DNA of 64,000 nucleotides from Acidobacteriota bacterium (GCA_003223025.1 QHXR01000008.1:29634-93633); one strand, 5' to 3'. Shown: positions 27,568 to 38,922, counted from the stretch's first letter. Made by a program: numbers and translations. Notes: a model not told the origin generated them from the letters alone.

Positions 27568-28738
27568 AATACACGGCATCAACCACCCTAAATTTCCGCA
27601 CACGCATTTTTTCACTTTTCGTCCCGGCGACGATGATGATCCTTTGTTCCGTTGCCGGGACAAACGCGGCGTGGGGCGATTTTGACACGAGCTTCGGATT
27701 TCAGGGCGTGACCGTCGATCCGATCACGGGCTACGTTCCCCTAAGCACGGCAATTCAGCCGGACGGAAAAATTCTCGTGACAGGTTATCGAACGACGAGT
27801 TTCGGACGGAAAGGTTTTTTTCTGCGGCGCTATCTGTCGGACGGTCAGCTCGACACTTCGTTCGGCACTAACGGAGCAGCACTTGGTCCTGAAACAAATT
27901 CCTTCACCACCGATTATCGCGGTGTCACGATCGTCGTCCAACCGCACGGAAAGATCGCCGTTGCCGGATGGTCGAACGGTTGTTACGCGGTCTGGCAGTT
28001 TAGCTCAACCGGCATCAAAGATAAGACTTTCGGACAGAACGGCTTACTTAGTCTGACGAGTTATCCGGCGACCGGCTATCCCGAACTAAATATTCAAAGC
28101 GGAAAGCTCTTACTCAGTCTTGGAAAGCAAGACGTGAACACTCATCTGGTCGCACTGGTCAGGCTGACTTCGATCGGGGCGCTTGATGGTACATTCGGCA
28201 ACTCGGGCGAGTCTCTAACCGGGGTTTCCGGCGCGAAAGGTAGCGGAACAGTAATAGAGCCGGATGGAAAGATCACAATCGGCGGCGGAAAGTTTGACGA
28301 TCCAAATGCCAAAGGACTCGAGAGAAAATTAGCGAACGGACAAAACGATCCAACCTTTTCCGCTCCGCCGAACTTTTCATTCGGGATCATATTCCCGGGC
28401 CTGGTCAAAATGGCCAATGCCAAATACGCGATTCGTACCGGAAATCTTGCCGGCAACGGCAGCATCACCTTCTATCTGGAGAGAGCCAGTTCGGGTTTCA
28501 GGAATCACGCTGCCCCGAAATTTTCACCAATCAAAGCGACGGCAAACTTCTAGCTCAGTCTGGTGGATTCCTGTTTCGCATGAACGCCGATTTCGGAGTT
28601 CCGCTCGAAAGTAACAATTGTTCGAATCTGAACGGCATATCCGGATTCGCGCGTGCATCTCTGCAGACCGACGACAAGATGCTCGTCGCTGGAATTTACA
28701 ACAACTATCTATTGCTGACCCGACTGATGCCCAACTGA
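27564..28738 (+). pseudogene. Delta-60 repeat beta-propeller-like secreted protein, frameshifted near 28500
   Basis: The first frame (27564-28553, 329 codons) has a signal peptide ending near 'NAAWGDFDTSFG' and several delta-60 repeats, each with a 'LDTSFGTNG'-like and a 'QPDGKILV'-like segment. The homology continues in a different frame from about 28500 ('NQSDGKLLAQSGGFLFRMNADFG', then 'LQTDDKMLVAGIYNN') to a stop at 28738. One or two bases have thus been lost or gained near 28490-28505. It may be a real pseudogene or a sequencing error. The protein would be extracellular or periplasmic with unknown function. Confidence 0.75.
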
Positions 28739-28789
28739 GCGCCTCGCCCGGAGTTTACGTAACAAAGCGAATACGAACGCAGGAGAAAG

Positions 28790-31700
28790 ATGATGAAAAG
28801 GATTGTAATAGTGCTATTGGCCGTGCTCGTTACTGCGAGTGTTTACTTGGTTTCGTTGAGTCGTAACGCCGCCGCCGAAAATGGTTTTGCAGCAAAAGCG
28901 GAAACAGCCCGCGAGCCGGGAAATTCTACGAACGCTTGCCGAGCCCGGCAAGCGTCGGATAAAGCTCTCCCGGTCGAAGATACGCCATGCGAAAAAATCG
29001 TCGTCTTGAAAGTTGGCAACGGAACTCTGTTTTCGATCTGGCTTCTTGACTACGACGGCTCGGAAATTCAGGTCCCGCTTCCGGATGGTATTAGCGGAGA
29101 AGGTGGAGAGGTCAATCGAGCCGGCACAAAGATTCTTTTCTCCGATAGAATTTCGCAATACAACTACAACCATTACGTGATGAATCTCGATGGCTCGGGA
29201 GTTGTGCAGCTTACCACCGGAGGCAACAGCTTCTTTTATCCGACGTTTAGCCCTGACGGATCGAAGATTTTGTTTATCGAAAATGTCGGCTCCAACGGAG
29301 GCAAAGACATTTTTTCGATAAACCCTGACGGTACCGGCCTGACCCGCCTGACCTTTGATGAAGCTTACAAAGAGAGCATTACGTATAGTCCCGATGGCTC
29401 AAAGATCGTCTTTTCAAAAGAGTTTGAATTCGCTCCGGGCTTTAAAAGTTTCGAGCTCTACGTGATGAACTCGAACGGATCGAATATCGTCCGGCTTACC
29501 GACTCTTTTACCCGCGACGATTTCGCCGCCGTGTTTAGCCCCGACGGAACTAAAATCGCTTTCGCATCCAACGGCTCCGCCGATGACGATCGCGCGATCG
29601 ACGTGATGAATTTGGATGGCTCGAATCGCATGCGGCTGGTTAATAACGCCAGCACGCCGTCATTCAGTCTCGACAGTGGAAAAATTATTTTTACAAAATA
29701 CTCTGCAGGCGGCTCTGAGCCATACGACGTTTATCAGATCAATAGTGATGGAACGAACGCAGTCAATCTCACGAACACTGCCGACGTATCGGAGTTCACC
29801 TCATCATATAGTCTCGATGGAACAAAAATTCTCTTCTCGCGCAGGCCGCCGGGTCCGGGTGAAAAGAGTCAAGTGTTCGCGATGAACTCTGATGGAAGTA
29901 ATATCCAACGAATTACAACCGATGCTGAAACTTTCTATTACATCGGTTCGTCTGTGAGGGTCGACCCTGATCTGGATACTATCAGCGAGCCATGCGACAA
30001 CTGTCCGGCGACTGCAAACACCGATCAGGAAGATACCGACGGTGACGGGCTTGGCGATGCATGTGACGGCGATGATGATAACGACGGTCTACCGGACGGG
30101 AGTGACAATTGTCCGCTGAATCCGAATCCCGGCCAGTTGGATACGGACGGTGACGGAGCTGGCAATACCTGCGATCCGGATGACGACAACGACGGTGTGC
30201 CGGATGTTTCGGACTCGTGTCCGCTGACCGTAAATCAATACCGCATCGCTTTCTCATCGAGCCGTAGCGGCAACCCCGAGATCTACACGATGAACGGATG
30301 GCACCGCCGTCACGCGACTTACGACGACTTCCACATCTGTGTCCGATGACGAGGCGAGCTTCGATGCTACCGGCAACAAGATCCTCTTCACCTCCGACCG
30401 CAACAATGCTCGAGATGAGATCTACGTAATGAACGCGAACGGATCGGGTGTGACACGACTAACGAATATCACGGGCCGCAATAACAGCGCGGTTTTCAAT
30501 CCTGCAGGAACAAAGATCGCGTTCACGTCACGACGTTTCGATAACAACGAAAATCTTTTCGTGATGGATGCCGATGGGGCGAATCAGGTTCGATTGACAT
30601 CATTCACCGATACCGCAACGTTCGCCAATCATCCGAGTTTTAATAACGACGGAACGCGGATAGTTTTCGAGAGTCAACGCGGGGTCGTCGGAAACTCCCA
30701 GTGGGATATCTTTGCGATAAACCCCGACGGAACCGGCGAGACGCGTCTGACCACCACGACACAACCGGACCACGATCCGTCGTACAGCCATGACGGCACC
30801 AAGATCGTTTTCGTCTCCGAGCGCGATGGAAATCATGAGATCTACATAATGAATTCCGACGGGACGAATCAGACCCGCCTCACGAATACGACGGACCTCG
30901 AAGTCGATCCTGTGTTTAGTCAGGATGGAACCCGTATCGCTTTTAACAAATCCGGACTCGGTGGAATTTTTGTTATGAACGTTGACGGTACCGGTGTCAC
31001 GCAGTTGGGCGGTGCGGCCTTTGACAGCCAACCTGCGTTCGGTCCACAGCTCGACGGTGACGGCGACGGCGTGGGCAATGTCTGCGACAATTGTTTGCTG
31101 AGCTCAAACCCCAATCAGCTCGATACCGACGGAGATGGACTCGGCGATGCATGCGATAACTGTTCGACCGTCATAAATCCGAATCAAGCGAATAATGACG
31201 GCGACGCTCTCGGCGACGCGTGCGATCCGGATGACGATAACGACGGTGTACTCGACACAGCCGACAATTGCCCGCTGTTCGCGAATACGAACCAAGCCGA
31301 CAACGATGGCGACGGGCAGGGCGACGTCTGCGATCCGGATGACGATAATGACGGAGTTGACGACAAGGGCGACAATTGCCAGCTCACGCCCAATCCGAGC
31401 CAGGCCGATAATGACGGCGATGGTCTCGGAGATGCGTGTGATACCGACGACGACGACGACACTGTGCTCGACGGTTCTGACAATTGCCCGCTGTTCGCAA
31501 ATCCGGATCAGGCCGATAACGATCACGACTTGATCGGCGACGCTTGCGATCCGGATGACGATAACGACGGAGTCGACGACAGCGACGGCGACAATTGTCA
31601 GTTCATCGCGAATCCGTTTCAATCCGATGCCGACGAGGACGCGCTCGGAGACTACTGTGACGACGAGACGATCGTCGGAGGCCCTAATGAGGAGGAAACA

Positions 31701-32327
31701 GGAGTCATGCTCGGCGATATCACTCTGCAGTTTGCCGGCGTATCGACTGAAGGCGAGACGACATTCTCCGCAACTTCTATCGAGGAGGGCGATCTGCCTT
31801 CCGGCTTTGCAGCGTGTCCGACGTGTCCAGCGTTCGATATCACGACCACCGCGAGCTACACGCCGCCTATCACCGTGTGCTTACCGGTGCCGCCGGATAT
31901 CAGCGATATTTTCTTCCAGAATATGAAGCTTCTGCATGGCGAGAGTGGCATTCTCGTCGATCGAACGACGAGTCGCACTACGAATGAAAACGGCGTCCGA
32001 CTGGTGTGCGGCCAAGTCACATCACTGTCGCCGTTCGGATTAGCGTTCAACTTCGCTCCGACCGCCGCACCGGTCTCGATCGGAGGTAGAGTTGCAACCG
32101 AAAACGGTCAGGGTATCGCGAACGCCGTGCTCAGCTTGTATGGCCCGGACGGCACGACACGAATTGCACGAACGAATCCGTTCGGCTATTACAGCTTCGA
32201 CGACGTTCCATTGGGTGTACCGTATCATTTGACGGCGAGCAGCAAACGCTACACGTTCACGCCGCCGTCCCGCGACATCATACCGGCCGATTCAGTCTCG
32301 GACGCGGATTTTATCGGCTCGCCGTGA
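28790..32327 (+). pseudogene. TolB-like propeller with thrombospondin-3 repeats, frameshifted near 30296
   Basis: The first frame (28790-30349) has an N-terminal membrane or signal segment, TolB/WD40-like repeats ('[14 protein letters not shown]', '[10 protein letters not shown]') and thrombospondin type 3 calcium-binding repeats ('[12 protein letters not shown]'). At about 30296 '[12 protein letters not shown]' is expected, but two bases are missing and the frame ends at 30349. The homologous reading resumes in another frame from 30297 and runs to 32327 with more propeller repeats, about nine more thrombospondin repeats and a carboxypeptidase-regulatory-like domain ('[20 protein letters not shown]'). 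Joined, it is about 1179 residues. An AGGAG ribosome site precedes 28790. It may be a true break or an error. Confidence 0.8.
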
Positions 32328-32356
32328 ATTGCCCAGCGAGCGATCGGCAATTAAAG

Positions 32357-32387
32357 AGGCTGCCTTTTCGGGCAGCCTATTTCTTTG
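32357..32387. terminator. Bidirectional terminator between convergent genes
   Basis: An 8-base stem AGGCTGCC with loop TTTTCG is flanked by T-rich sequence on the plus strand (ATTTCTTT) and a shorter one on the minus strand. It lies 30 bases after the TolB-like gene and 4 bases before the end of the convergent gene. Confidence 0.75.
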
Positions 32388-32390
32388 GGA

Positions 32391-33203
32391 TCACTTCGGT
32401 TCTTTTTTCGCTTCCTTGCCGCTGCCGGGTTTTGTGAAGATCGAATCGGAGACCGGTTTATTGAAATCGATCGTTTCGTAATTGATGCGTGAGGTTTGGG
32501 TTCCGCCGCTAAAACGGTCGATGATGAACGGAGCTTTTATTCCGCCGACGTCGATGAACTGCGCGTAGCGATCTTCTTCTTTGATCTCTTCGCCTTCCGA
32601 ACTGGTGCCCTTGTAGCTCGCCTTCACCGGCGTGCCGTCGTCGGCGAATTCAAACTCGACCTCGAGCTCGTCTTTGTACGTCAGTTTGATCGTATCGTTA
32701 CGCTTTCCGAGCGTGCCCGGACGTTTGCCGATATAACTCAGCTCGGCATCTCCTCGCCAATGACCCCGAAGAAGATAGTCGAGGCTCGTGCGAATCCCAC
32801 GCTTGTAGTTTGCGATCTGTTTCTCGTCCTGGATTTTTACAAGCTCCTGATCACCATCAAAAACCCATCCGGTGCTTCCGACATTTGTTTGAATCGATTT
32901 TGTACCGCCGCCTTTGAAATCGGTTCGTTCTTTGTCCGGATAAACGATAACGTCGGAGAAGTTTTGAAATGAAACGACGGCTCCGTCGCGCACGATACTA
33001 AACTTTCCTTTCCCGATCTGAGTTTTTACGCCGATATATTTTTCGCCGCCGAGGAATTGAACTGCCTTTTGAATGACGGCTTCGGCTTGAGGCGTATTCG
33101 CCGGTTTTTTAACGGGCGGGTCGGGAACCTGTGCAAAGGCGGCCGACGCAAGGACGAACGTGGCGAGAATAAAACTCAGCGTGCGAAGGTAATTTGATTT
33201 CAT
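32391..33203 (-). CDS. Periplasmic LolA-like protein of unknown function
   Basis: The 270-residue protein has a signal peptide (MKSNYLRTLSFILATFVLASAAFA). The mature chain is mostly beta ('GKGKFSIVRDGAVVSFQNFSDVIVYPDKERTDF' as separate strands) with 'GWVFDGDQELVKI' in the middle. This pattern resembles the half-barrel fold of outer-membrane lipoprotein sorting proteins (LolA/LolB, DUF4292-like). The C-terminus is lysine-rich. It is probably periplasmic; a lipoprotein-carrier role is only suggested. It is monocistronic on the minus strand, downstream of a long inverted repeat. Confidence 0.6.
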   Translation of the reverse strand: MKSNYLRTLSFILATFVLASAAFAQVPDPPVKKPANTPQAEAVIQKAVQFLGGEKYIGVKTQIGKGKFSIVRDGAVVSFQNFSDVIVYPDKERTDFKGGGTKSIQTNVGSTGWVFDGDQELVKIQDEKQIANYKRGIRTSLDYLLRGHWRGDAELSYIGKRPGTLGKRNDTIKLTYKDELEVEFEFADDGTPVKASYKGTSSEGEEIKEEDRYAQFIDVGGIKAPFIIDRFSGGTQTSRINYETIDFNKPVSDSIFTKPGSGKEAKKEPK

Positions 33204-33281
33204 AGCGAAAACGGTTCCGGCGATTTTATCACCGATGCCTTTGATGCCTAAACGATTCTTTCGGGATGGTTAGTCGAGCTT

Positions 33282-33533
33282 CTTGTTTCTTATTTCCTGT
33301 TCCTTGTTCCTTGTTCCTCTTATTCCGTGGTTCGGTTTCTTTTCGTGATGTTTCGTGTGGTTAGCGTGCTTCGTGGTTACGCTTCTGATCTGCTTCAGAA
33401 GCCTTGTTTGATGACTAACAAAGCCGAACCACAAAGCACACTAACCACGCGAAACATCACGAAAAGAAAACCGGACCACGGAGTACACGGAATAAGAGGA
33501 ACACGAAACAAGGAACAAGGAACAAGAAACAAG
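33282..33533. repeat. Very long imperfect inverted repeat
   Basis: Two arms of about 95-110 bases (33282-33380 and about 33420-33533) are complementary with few gaps. They carry words such as 'ttccttgttccttgttcc', 'ttttcgtgatgtttcg' and 'gtggttagcgtgc'. The inner loop of about 40 bases holds another short hairpin (CTTCTGA/TCAGAAG). It fills most of the 412-base gap between two minus-strand genes; no gene is visible in this gap. Confidence 0.85.
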
Positions 33534-33549
33534 TAGATCGAACTCAGCC

Positions 33550-33588
33550 TCTTAAACGAAAAAGCCCTGGCGTGTGAACACCAGGGCA
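33550..33588 (-). terminator. Rho-independent terminator of the ClpA/ClpC-type gene
   Basis: On the minus strand a 10-base stem (GCCCTGGTGT with ACGCCAGGGC, one G-T pair) and a 4-base loop are followed by TTTTTCGTTT. It lies 28 bases after the stop codon. Confidence 0.9.
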
Positions 33589-33615
33589 GTCAAAAGATCT
33601 ATTAACCTGTGGGGC

Positions 33616-35895
33616 TTAGTTCAAACTAAACGCGTCATTGGGCGTAACGGTTATCTCACCGTCTTTCGCGTCGACCATGAACCGCACACCCGTCTTCCAG
33701 AAGTTCGTGATCGGAAGCTTTACCTTCTGATCGATGTGACGCTTCAGGAATCGAGCTCCGTAAGCCGGAGAAAAACCCTTTTCCGTCAACAAATTGAGTG
33801 CGGCATCGGTGATCTCGATCACCTTCCCCTGACGCTCCATGTTGCGTTTCAATCTTGCGAGATAAAGCCGGGCAATATCGCGGACCTCATCCATCGTCAG
33901 CGGCGAGAACACGATGATCTCGTCGATTCGATTTCGAAACTCCGGCGTAAACCGTGTCTCCGCTGCCTTCATCACATCGCCGCGAATTTGCTTGATGTCG
34001 CCCAATGTCTTCTGGCCGAATCCAAGCGGCTTCTCGAAGCGTTTGAAATTATCCGATCCAAGATTGGACGTCATGATAACGATGGCGTCCGAAAGATAAA
34101 CTTTCTTTCCGCGGCCATCCGTCATCCAGCCTTCGTCAAAAGCCTGGAGGAAAAGATTCATCAGATACGGTGAAGCTTTTTCGACTTCATCGAGCAGAAG
34201 AACCGTATACGGATTGTCGCGAAGCTGCTCGGTAAGAATGCCGCCGCGTTCGCTTCCGACAATGCCACGCGGCATTCCGATAAGCTTTTCGATGCCGACG
34301 GTTCCGTCACCGTATTCCGACATGTCGATACGGATCATCTTGCCTTCATCGCCGAACATGAATTCCGCTACGGCCTTCGCAAGCTCAGTTTTTCCGACGC
34401 CCGTCGGTCCGAGGAAAAGCAGCACTCCGTCCGGAGCGTAATGGTTATCTTTCAGCGGACCTTTGTTTAGTCGCAGCCTTTCCGCGACCGCACGAACCGC
34501 TTCTTTCTGTCCGATCACGCGACCACCGAGATCGATCTCCATTTGCGAGAACCTGTCGGACGTGTCGCGATAGATCATGTCCTTCGGGATCCGCGATTCC
34601 TGCGAAATTACATCGATGATGTGCTCGGGTTTCACGACGAGCTCCGCCGGTTCATTGATCTCAACCTTTACCGAAGCCGTGTCGAGCCAACCGATCGCCT
34701 TATCGGGCAAATGGAGGTTTCGAATGTACTTAGGCGACATCTCAAGAGCCGTGTTGATGGCTTCGTCCGAGATCGTGACCGAGTAATTCTTCTCGAGTCT
34801 CGGCTTGAGACCCATCAGGATCTCGCGTGTCTCGTCGAGCGTCGGTTCTTCGACTTTCACCATTCGGAACCGCCGAGCGAGAGCTTCATCTTCGGCGATG
34901 TACTCTTTGTATTCCGTCGATGTCGTCGCACCGATGATCCTCAGCTCGCCGCGTGCAAGAGCCGACTTGAACATGTTCGCCGCGTCGGACGAAGTGCCAA
35001 GCGCCGCACCGGCGCCGATGATCGTGTGTGCTTCGTCGATAAAGAGAATGATGTGATCCTTCTCTTTCACTTCGTCGATGATTCCTTTGATTCGCTCCTC
35101 GAACATTCCGCGGAGCATCGTACCTGCGACAAGCCCGCCCATTTGAAGCTGGACGATATGCGAGTCACGCAAACGCGCCGGAACTTTTTCCGGTTCGAGC
35201 TCGATCAGTCTTGCGAGTCCTTCGACCACCGCAGTCTTTCCGACTCCCGGCTCGCCGATAAGCATCGGCGAATTCGATCTTTCGCGATGCGACAGGATCT
35301 CGATCATCTGAAGGATCTCTTTCTCGCGTCCGATCGTCGGCGGGATCTTGTCCTGCCGTGCAAGTTTATTCATTGAAACGCCGAAATGTCGCAGAAAACT
35401 CGGGAGCTCGTATTTCTGTCTCGTGCGTTCCTCTTCTTTCTCTCGCTTTCGAATTCGTGTACGTGCCGTCTGAGCGACCTCTTCCGAAGGTACGCCGAGA
35501 TTCTGGAGCACGTCATTCAAAATGCTGTGATCATCATTCGAGAGAACGTAAAAAATGTCACTGCCGTCGATAACGCGTCGTCCTTGCGAACGAGCGCGGT
35601 CCATTGCCTTCTTAAAAAGTTCAGTCGTTTCGGGAGCGATCTTGTAACCTTTGCCCGTATGTTGCCTGCCCATTTCCATGCGCTTCTCGATCAGCAGCTT
35701 CACCGATCGCGGATCGACTGCCAGGTCGCGCATTGTCGAGCTGAAAAGGTCGTCCTCTTCAGCAGCGACGGCGTGCAAGATGTGTTCAATGGCAACGTAG
35801 TTCTGCTCGCGCTTCTTCGACTCGCCCAGAGCCGCTTCTAAAACGCGTCGGCCACTCTCGCTGAATTTGTCTTTGTATGCGTCTATGTCTGCCAT
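33616..35895 (-). CDS. ClpA/ClpC-type AAA+ unfoldase, ATP-binding subunit of Clp protease
   Basis: A 759-residue AAA+ unfoldase that feeds proteins to ClpP. Two Clp-N repeats form residues 1-150. The first ATPase has Walker A '[15 protein letters not shown]' and the second '[16 protein letters not shown]'. There is no long coiled-coil middle domain between them, as in ClpA. The tripeptide LGF in '[12 protein letters not shown]' fits the ClpP-binding loop. The start at 35895 ([11 protein letters not shown]) is chosen; an in-frame ATG 28 codons upstream would add a sequence that does not fit the family. No clpS or clpP is next to it. Confidence 0.85.
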   Translation of the reverse strand: MADIDAYKDKFSESGRRVLEAALGESKKREQNYVAIEHILHAVAAEEDDLFSSTMRDLAVDPRSVKLLIEKRMEMGRQHTGKGYKIAPETTELFKKAMDRARSQGRRVIDGSDIFYVLSNDDHSILNDVLQNLGVPSEEVAQTARTRIRKREKEEERTRQKYELPSFLRHFGVSMNKLARQDKIPPTIGREKEILQMIEILSHRERSNSPMLIGEPGVGKTAVVEGLARLIELEPEKVPARLRDSHIVQLQMGGLVAGTMLRGMFEERIKGIIDEVKEKDHIILFIDEAHTIIGAGAALGTSSDAANMFKSALARGELRIIGATTSTEYKEYIAEDEALARRFRMVKVEEPTLDETREILMGLKPRLEKNYSVTISDEAINTALEMSPKYIRNLHLPDKAIGWLDTASVKVEINEPAELVVKPEHIIDVISQESRIPKDMIYRDTSDRFSQMEIDLGGRVIGQKEAVRAVAERLRLNKGPLKDNHYAPDGVLLFLGPTGVGKTELAKAVAEFMFGDEGKMIRIDMSEYGDGTVGIEKLIGMPRGIVGSERGGILTEQLRDNPYTVLLLDEVEKASPYLMNLFLQAFDEGWMTDGRGKKVYLSDAIVIMTSNLGSDNFKRFEKPLGFGQKTLGDIKQIRGDVMKAAETRFTPEFRNRIDEIIVFSPLTMDEVRDIARLYLARLKRNMERQGKVIEITDAALNLLTEKGFSPAYGARFLKRHIDQKVKLPITNFWKTGVRFMVDAKDGEITVTPNDAFSLN

Positions 35896-36552
35896 ATATG
35901 AGTTTACTGCTGGGAAGTTGGATGCGGGTAAGGCGGGAATCGCCGTCCAGCATTCATAATACCATTTAGAAAAGAGCAATCGAAAAGGAATTTAATTCCT
36001 ATCATCCAAAAAGCCGTTTGTCACCTGTCAGTATTACTCGCTGCCCTTTCGCCACAAGTTGTTTCCGATCATCAACCGCATCAAATAGCCAGGCCGCGAC
36101 AAGATTGATATCGATGATCACTTCGCCGAAAAGAACCGCTGCCTTCTGCATCAACTTCGGCCAGATCGAGCGCAATCACGTATCCCGGGATCAAACTTCG
36201 TGCCAGTAAGACGGAGGCTTTCATCGTCGACGCAGTCGCCATTTCTAGCTCCCGAAAAGCGAAATCGGATGCAAATATGTTGCGGTTATTATACCGTGAC
36301 ACTATAATGACCGCACCCGATCAACGGATCCCAGATAACTTAAAAATTTATAGATCAGTCTGATGATGTTCGAACGTCGAACGCATCCTTTCGCCTGCTT
36401 CCTCATGGGGACAGGGTGAAACTTTGGCCGGAATCGCGAACGGCCGCCGTAACCTTTTGTAGGCTAAACGACACTATCGACAGCGTTGTTGCTCGGAAAC
36501 CAATCATCGAGCAGCGAGGTGAGCTTCGGGTCCGAATGCTTAGGAGGCCTTA
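35896..36552. other. 657-base spacer with one weak short reading frame
   Basis: No convincing gene. On the minus strand 36002-36151 encodes 49 residues ending 'KGQRVILTGDKRLFG', which has a protein-like look, and an overlapping frame upstream (to 36302) is also open. Together they could be a frameshifted relic of a small toxin-antitoxin-like gene, but this is a guess. A small palindrome (GTTCGAACGTCGAAC) is near 36370. The right end carries the AGGAGG ribosome site of the metacaspase gene. Confidence 0.3.
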
Positions 36553-38886
36553 ATGATTTTCGCAAAACTCAAAGTGATCGGCTTAGCGCTCATTCTCTCC
36601 TATTCCACGATCACGGAACCCAAAGACGTGACGGATGTGATCGAGCCGCCGGTCGATGCTCCGAAATATGCATTGCTCGTCGGGATCAATGAGTACAAAG
36701 TACAGCCGGGCGGGATCTCGCACCTTGGCGGCACGCACAACGACGTCGCTTTGATGAAATCGCTTTTGTCGGAGAAAGGCTTTAAAGAAACGTTGAAGGA
36801 TGCAGCGAGTCCGTCTGCACCGTGCGGGGTGCAGACCGCCCAGTCGGCGGTAAAGACCTTGTGCTCTTCTCAAGCAACGAAGGAAGCGATACTCAATGGT
36901 TTTGATAGTCATCTCACCGCGAACGCGCAAAAATACTGGGCGGGCAAACCGGCGATCGACCCGGCGAAGGGACCCCAGATCGTCTTTTATTACAGCGGCC
37001 ACGGCTCGAAGTTAAGTGATTCAGTACCGGTTCCCGGTGAGCGTAAAGATGATCTCAAAATCGATGAAGCCGACGGAGTTGATGAAACCCTCGTTCCGTA
37101 CGACACGGACCTGCAAGGCACAAAGGACATTCGCGATGACGAGTTCGACCAGCGGCTCGCGGAGCTTCGAAAATATACGACCAACATAGTTTTCATTGCG
37201 GACAGCTGCCATTCCGGGACCATCACCCGCGGCGCGGGCAAAAAAGGTTTCGAGCGCGGGATCGCGACCGAAACCGGTGGAACGCGGAGCACCGCTTCGG
37301 CGGCATCGGATGACAACATCGGTGCGGGCGAAGGCTACGTGACGATCTCCGGCAGTCTGCCGACGCAGTATTCGTATGAAGATTTCCTGGATGATCCGAT
37401 CACAAAAAAAGCGCAGCGGAACGGACTGTTAACGTACTACTTCGTAAACTTCGTCCGGCAGAATCCGAACGCATCCTATCGCGAGATCATAAATCTCGTA
37501 CGCAACGCAACTAGCGCCGCCGCCCGCGATCAGACACCGCAGGCGGAGGGCGATATCGATCGTGGAGTTTTCGGAGCCACCGGCCCGAAAGTAAAAACGC
37601 CGATCTTTGTCCGTTGCGACACGTCAGGAGCCGCGAGAGCTTGTTCCGAGCCGGTAAAGCGAAAGAATTCGTCGGGTCAGGAATATGCCGTCCACATCGT
37701 TAAGTTGAATGTCGGAACAGTTGTTGGTGCACGCGTGGGCGGGTATGTAATTGTCTACGCCCCGAACGCAAAAGATGTCGATGACAAATTGGGATCCGGC
37801 ATCATCGTCAACGCGACGAAGTTCACTGCTGACGTCGAAGTAACTTTGGCCAATGGCAAAACAACGGTGCCTGAAAATTCGAAAGCAGTTCTGCTGTCGC
37901 CGGGTTTTACCGATGAGAAACGCAGCATCGCCATCGATCTGGCGGGTGCCGACAGCGGAGCGGCCGGCATGCGCGGTCTCGCGCTATCGTTGAAAGACAA
38001 TGCGTATGTAAAACCGCTCGAGGCAAACGCGATCCTAAATTCGCTAAACGCAATCCGTCGCGCAGATCCCGCTACTGCGACGCCGCCGTCATGGGACGCT
38101 GCCGTCGTTCGGGGAACGTATGGCGACTTCACACTTGGCCGCCAAATGGCACCTCCAAAGAAAAATGCGACGCTCCCCGCAGACAGCGAGCCCGGATATT
38201 TCATCACGAACAGGGACGGAACGCCTTTATATAACTTCTGGGTCTCGGCATCTGATGAGCAAGCTGCAGCCAAGCTGACAAAAGCATTGGAACAACACGT
38301 TCGATACGAGAACACCAAGATCCTCGGGAACGAGGCGAACGACCTTTCAAGCGGACTCGAGGTGAAGGTCGTGAAGATCAAGCAGTTCGAGGCGGGAACG
38401 CCTTGTCAAAATGTTCTCGCGAGCGAAGAAGAGCAAGCGACGATGGCGAAAACCCCGAAGCTGAAATCTGGCGACCGGTTTTTCTTCACGGTGAAAAATA
38501 ACACCGGCAAAGATTTGATGATCTACATGCTGAATCTCGGAACGACCGGGAAGATCAGCCTGCTATATCCGCCAAGGGGCGCGAGAGAGATGCTTGGATC
38601 GAGCAAGTCGATAAGCACGCTTGGCACGAATCAGTGCCGGCATTTCTTTATCTCGCCGGATGAGCAGTACGGTAGCGAATCGATAAAGATCATCGCGACC
38701 GACACCGAGATCCCGGCAGATCTTCTGACTATGGACAGTATCGGCCTCAAGCGCGACACCCGCGGACCCGAATCGCCACTCGCAAGACTTTTGCGCCAGA
38801 CAGCGGCGCAAACTCGAGCGGACGCTTTCGACGTCGAAGCCGGCGGCTGGGCGACGGTAAATTATGAATATCAGATCGTGCCGTGA
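36553..38886 (+). CDS. Secreted metacaspase (peptidase C14) with DUF4384-like C-terminus
   Basis: The 777-residue protein has a hydrophobic export segment at residues 5-20, then a caspase-fold domain. 'KYALLVGINEYK' is the first strand, 'FYYSGHGSK' carries the catalytic His150 and 'FIADSCHSGT' carries Cys219. Both are intact. Metacaspases cleave after Arg or Lys. Near residues 630-700 a beta domain ('LKSGDRFFFTVKNNTGKDLMIYMLNLG') resembles DUF4384, often found with such peptidases. A perfect AGGAGG lies upstream. It is the first gene of the caspase/WD40 locus. The role is unknown; controlled proteolysis or cell-death-type function is possible. Confidence 0.85.
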   Translation: MIFAKLKVIGLALILSYSTITEPKDVTDVIEPPVDAPKYALLVGINEYKVQPGGISHLGGTHNDVALMKSLLSEKGFKETLKDAASPSAPCGVQTAQSAVKTLCSSQATKEAILNGFDSHLTANAQKYWAGKPAIDPAKGPQIVFYYSGHGSKLSDSVPVPGERKDDLKIDEADGVDETLVPYDTDLQGTKDIRDDEFDQRLAELRKYTTNIVFIADSCHSGTITRGAGKKGFERGIATETGGTRSTASAASDDNIGAGEGYVTISGSLPTQYSYEDFLDDPITKKAQRNGLLTYYFVNFVRQNPNASYREIINLVRNATSAAARDQTPQAEGDIDRGVFGATGPKVKTPIFVRCDTSGAARACSEPVKRKNSSGQEYAVHIVKLNVGTVVGARVGGYVIVYAPNAKDVDDKLGSGIIVNATKFTADVEVTLANGKTTVPENSKAVLLSPGFTDEKRSIAIDLAGADSGAAGMRGLALSLKDNAYVKPLEANAILNSLNAIRRADPATATPPSWDAAVVRGTYGDFTLGRQMAPPKKNATLPADSEPGYFITNRDGTPLYNFWVSASDEQAAAKLTKALEQHVRYENTKILGNEANDLSSGLEVKVVKIKQFEAGTPCQNVLASEEEQATMAKTPKLKSGDRFFFTVKNNTGKDLMIYMLNLGTTGKISLLYPPRGAREMLGSSKSISTLGTNQCRHFFISPDEQYGSESIKIIATDTEIPADLLTMDSIGLKRDTRGPESPLARLLRQTAAQTRADAFDVEAGGWATVNYEYQIVP

Positions 38887-38922
38887 CCCGCGTGTGTCGG
38901 CGCGCAGCGATCGAGGAAAACT

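Noticed and set aside
29980-31680. Repeated units of about 36-70 bases that at first look like a CRISPR array or tandem DNA repeat
   Set aside because: They encode thrombospondin type 3 repeats (DxDxDGxGDxCD). The units vary at synonymous positions and are not separated by unique spacers.
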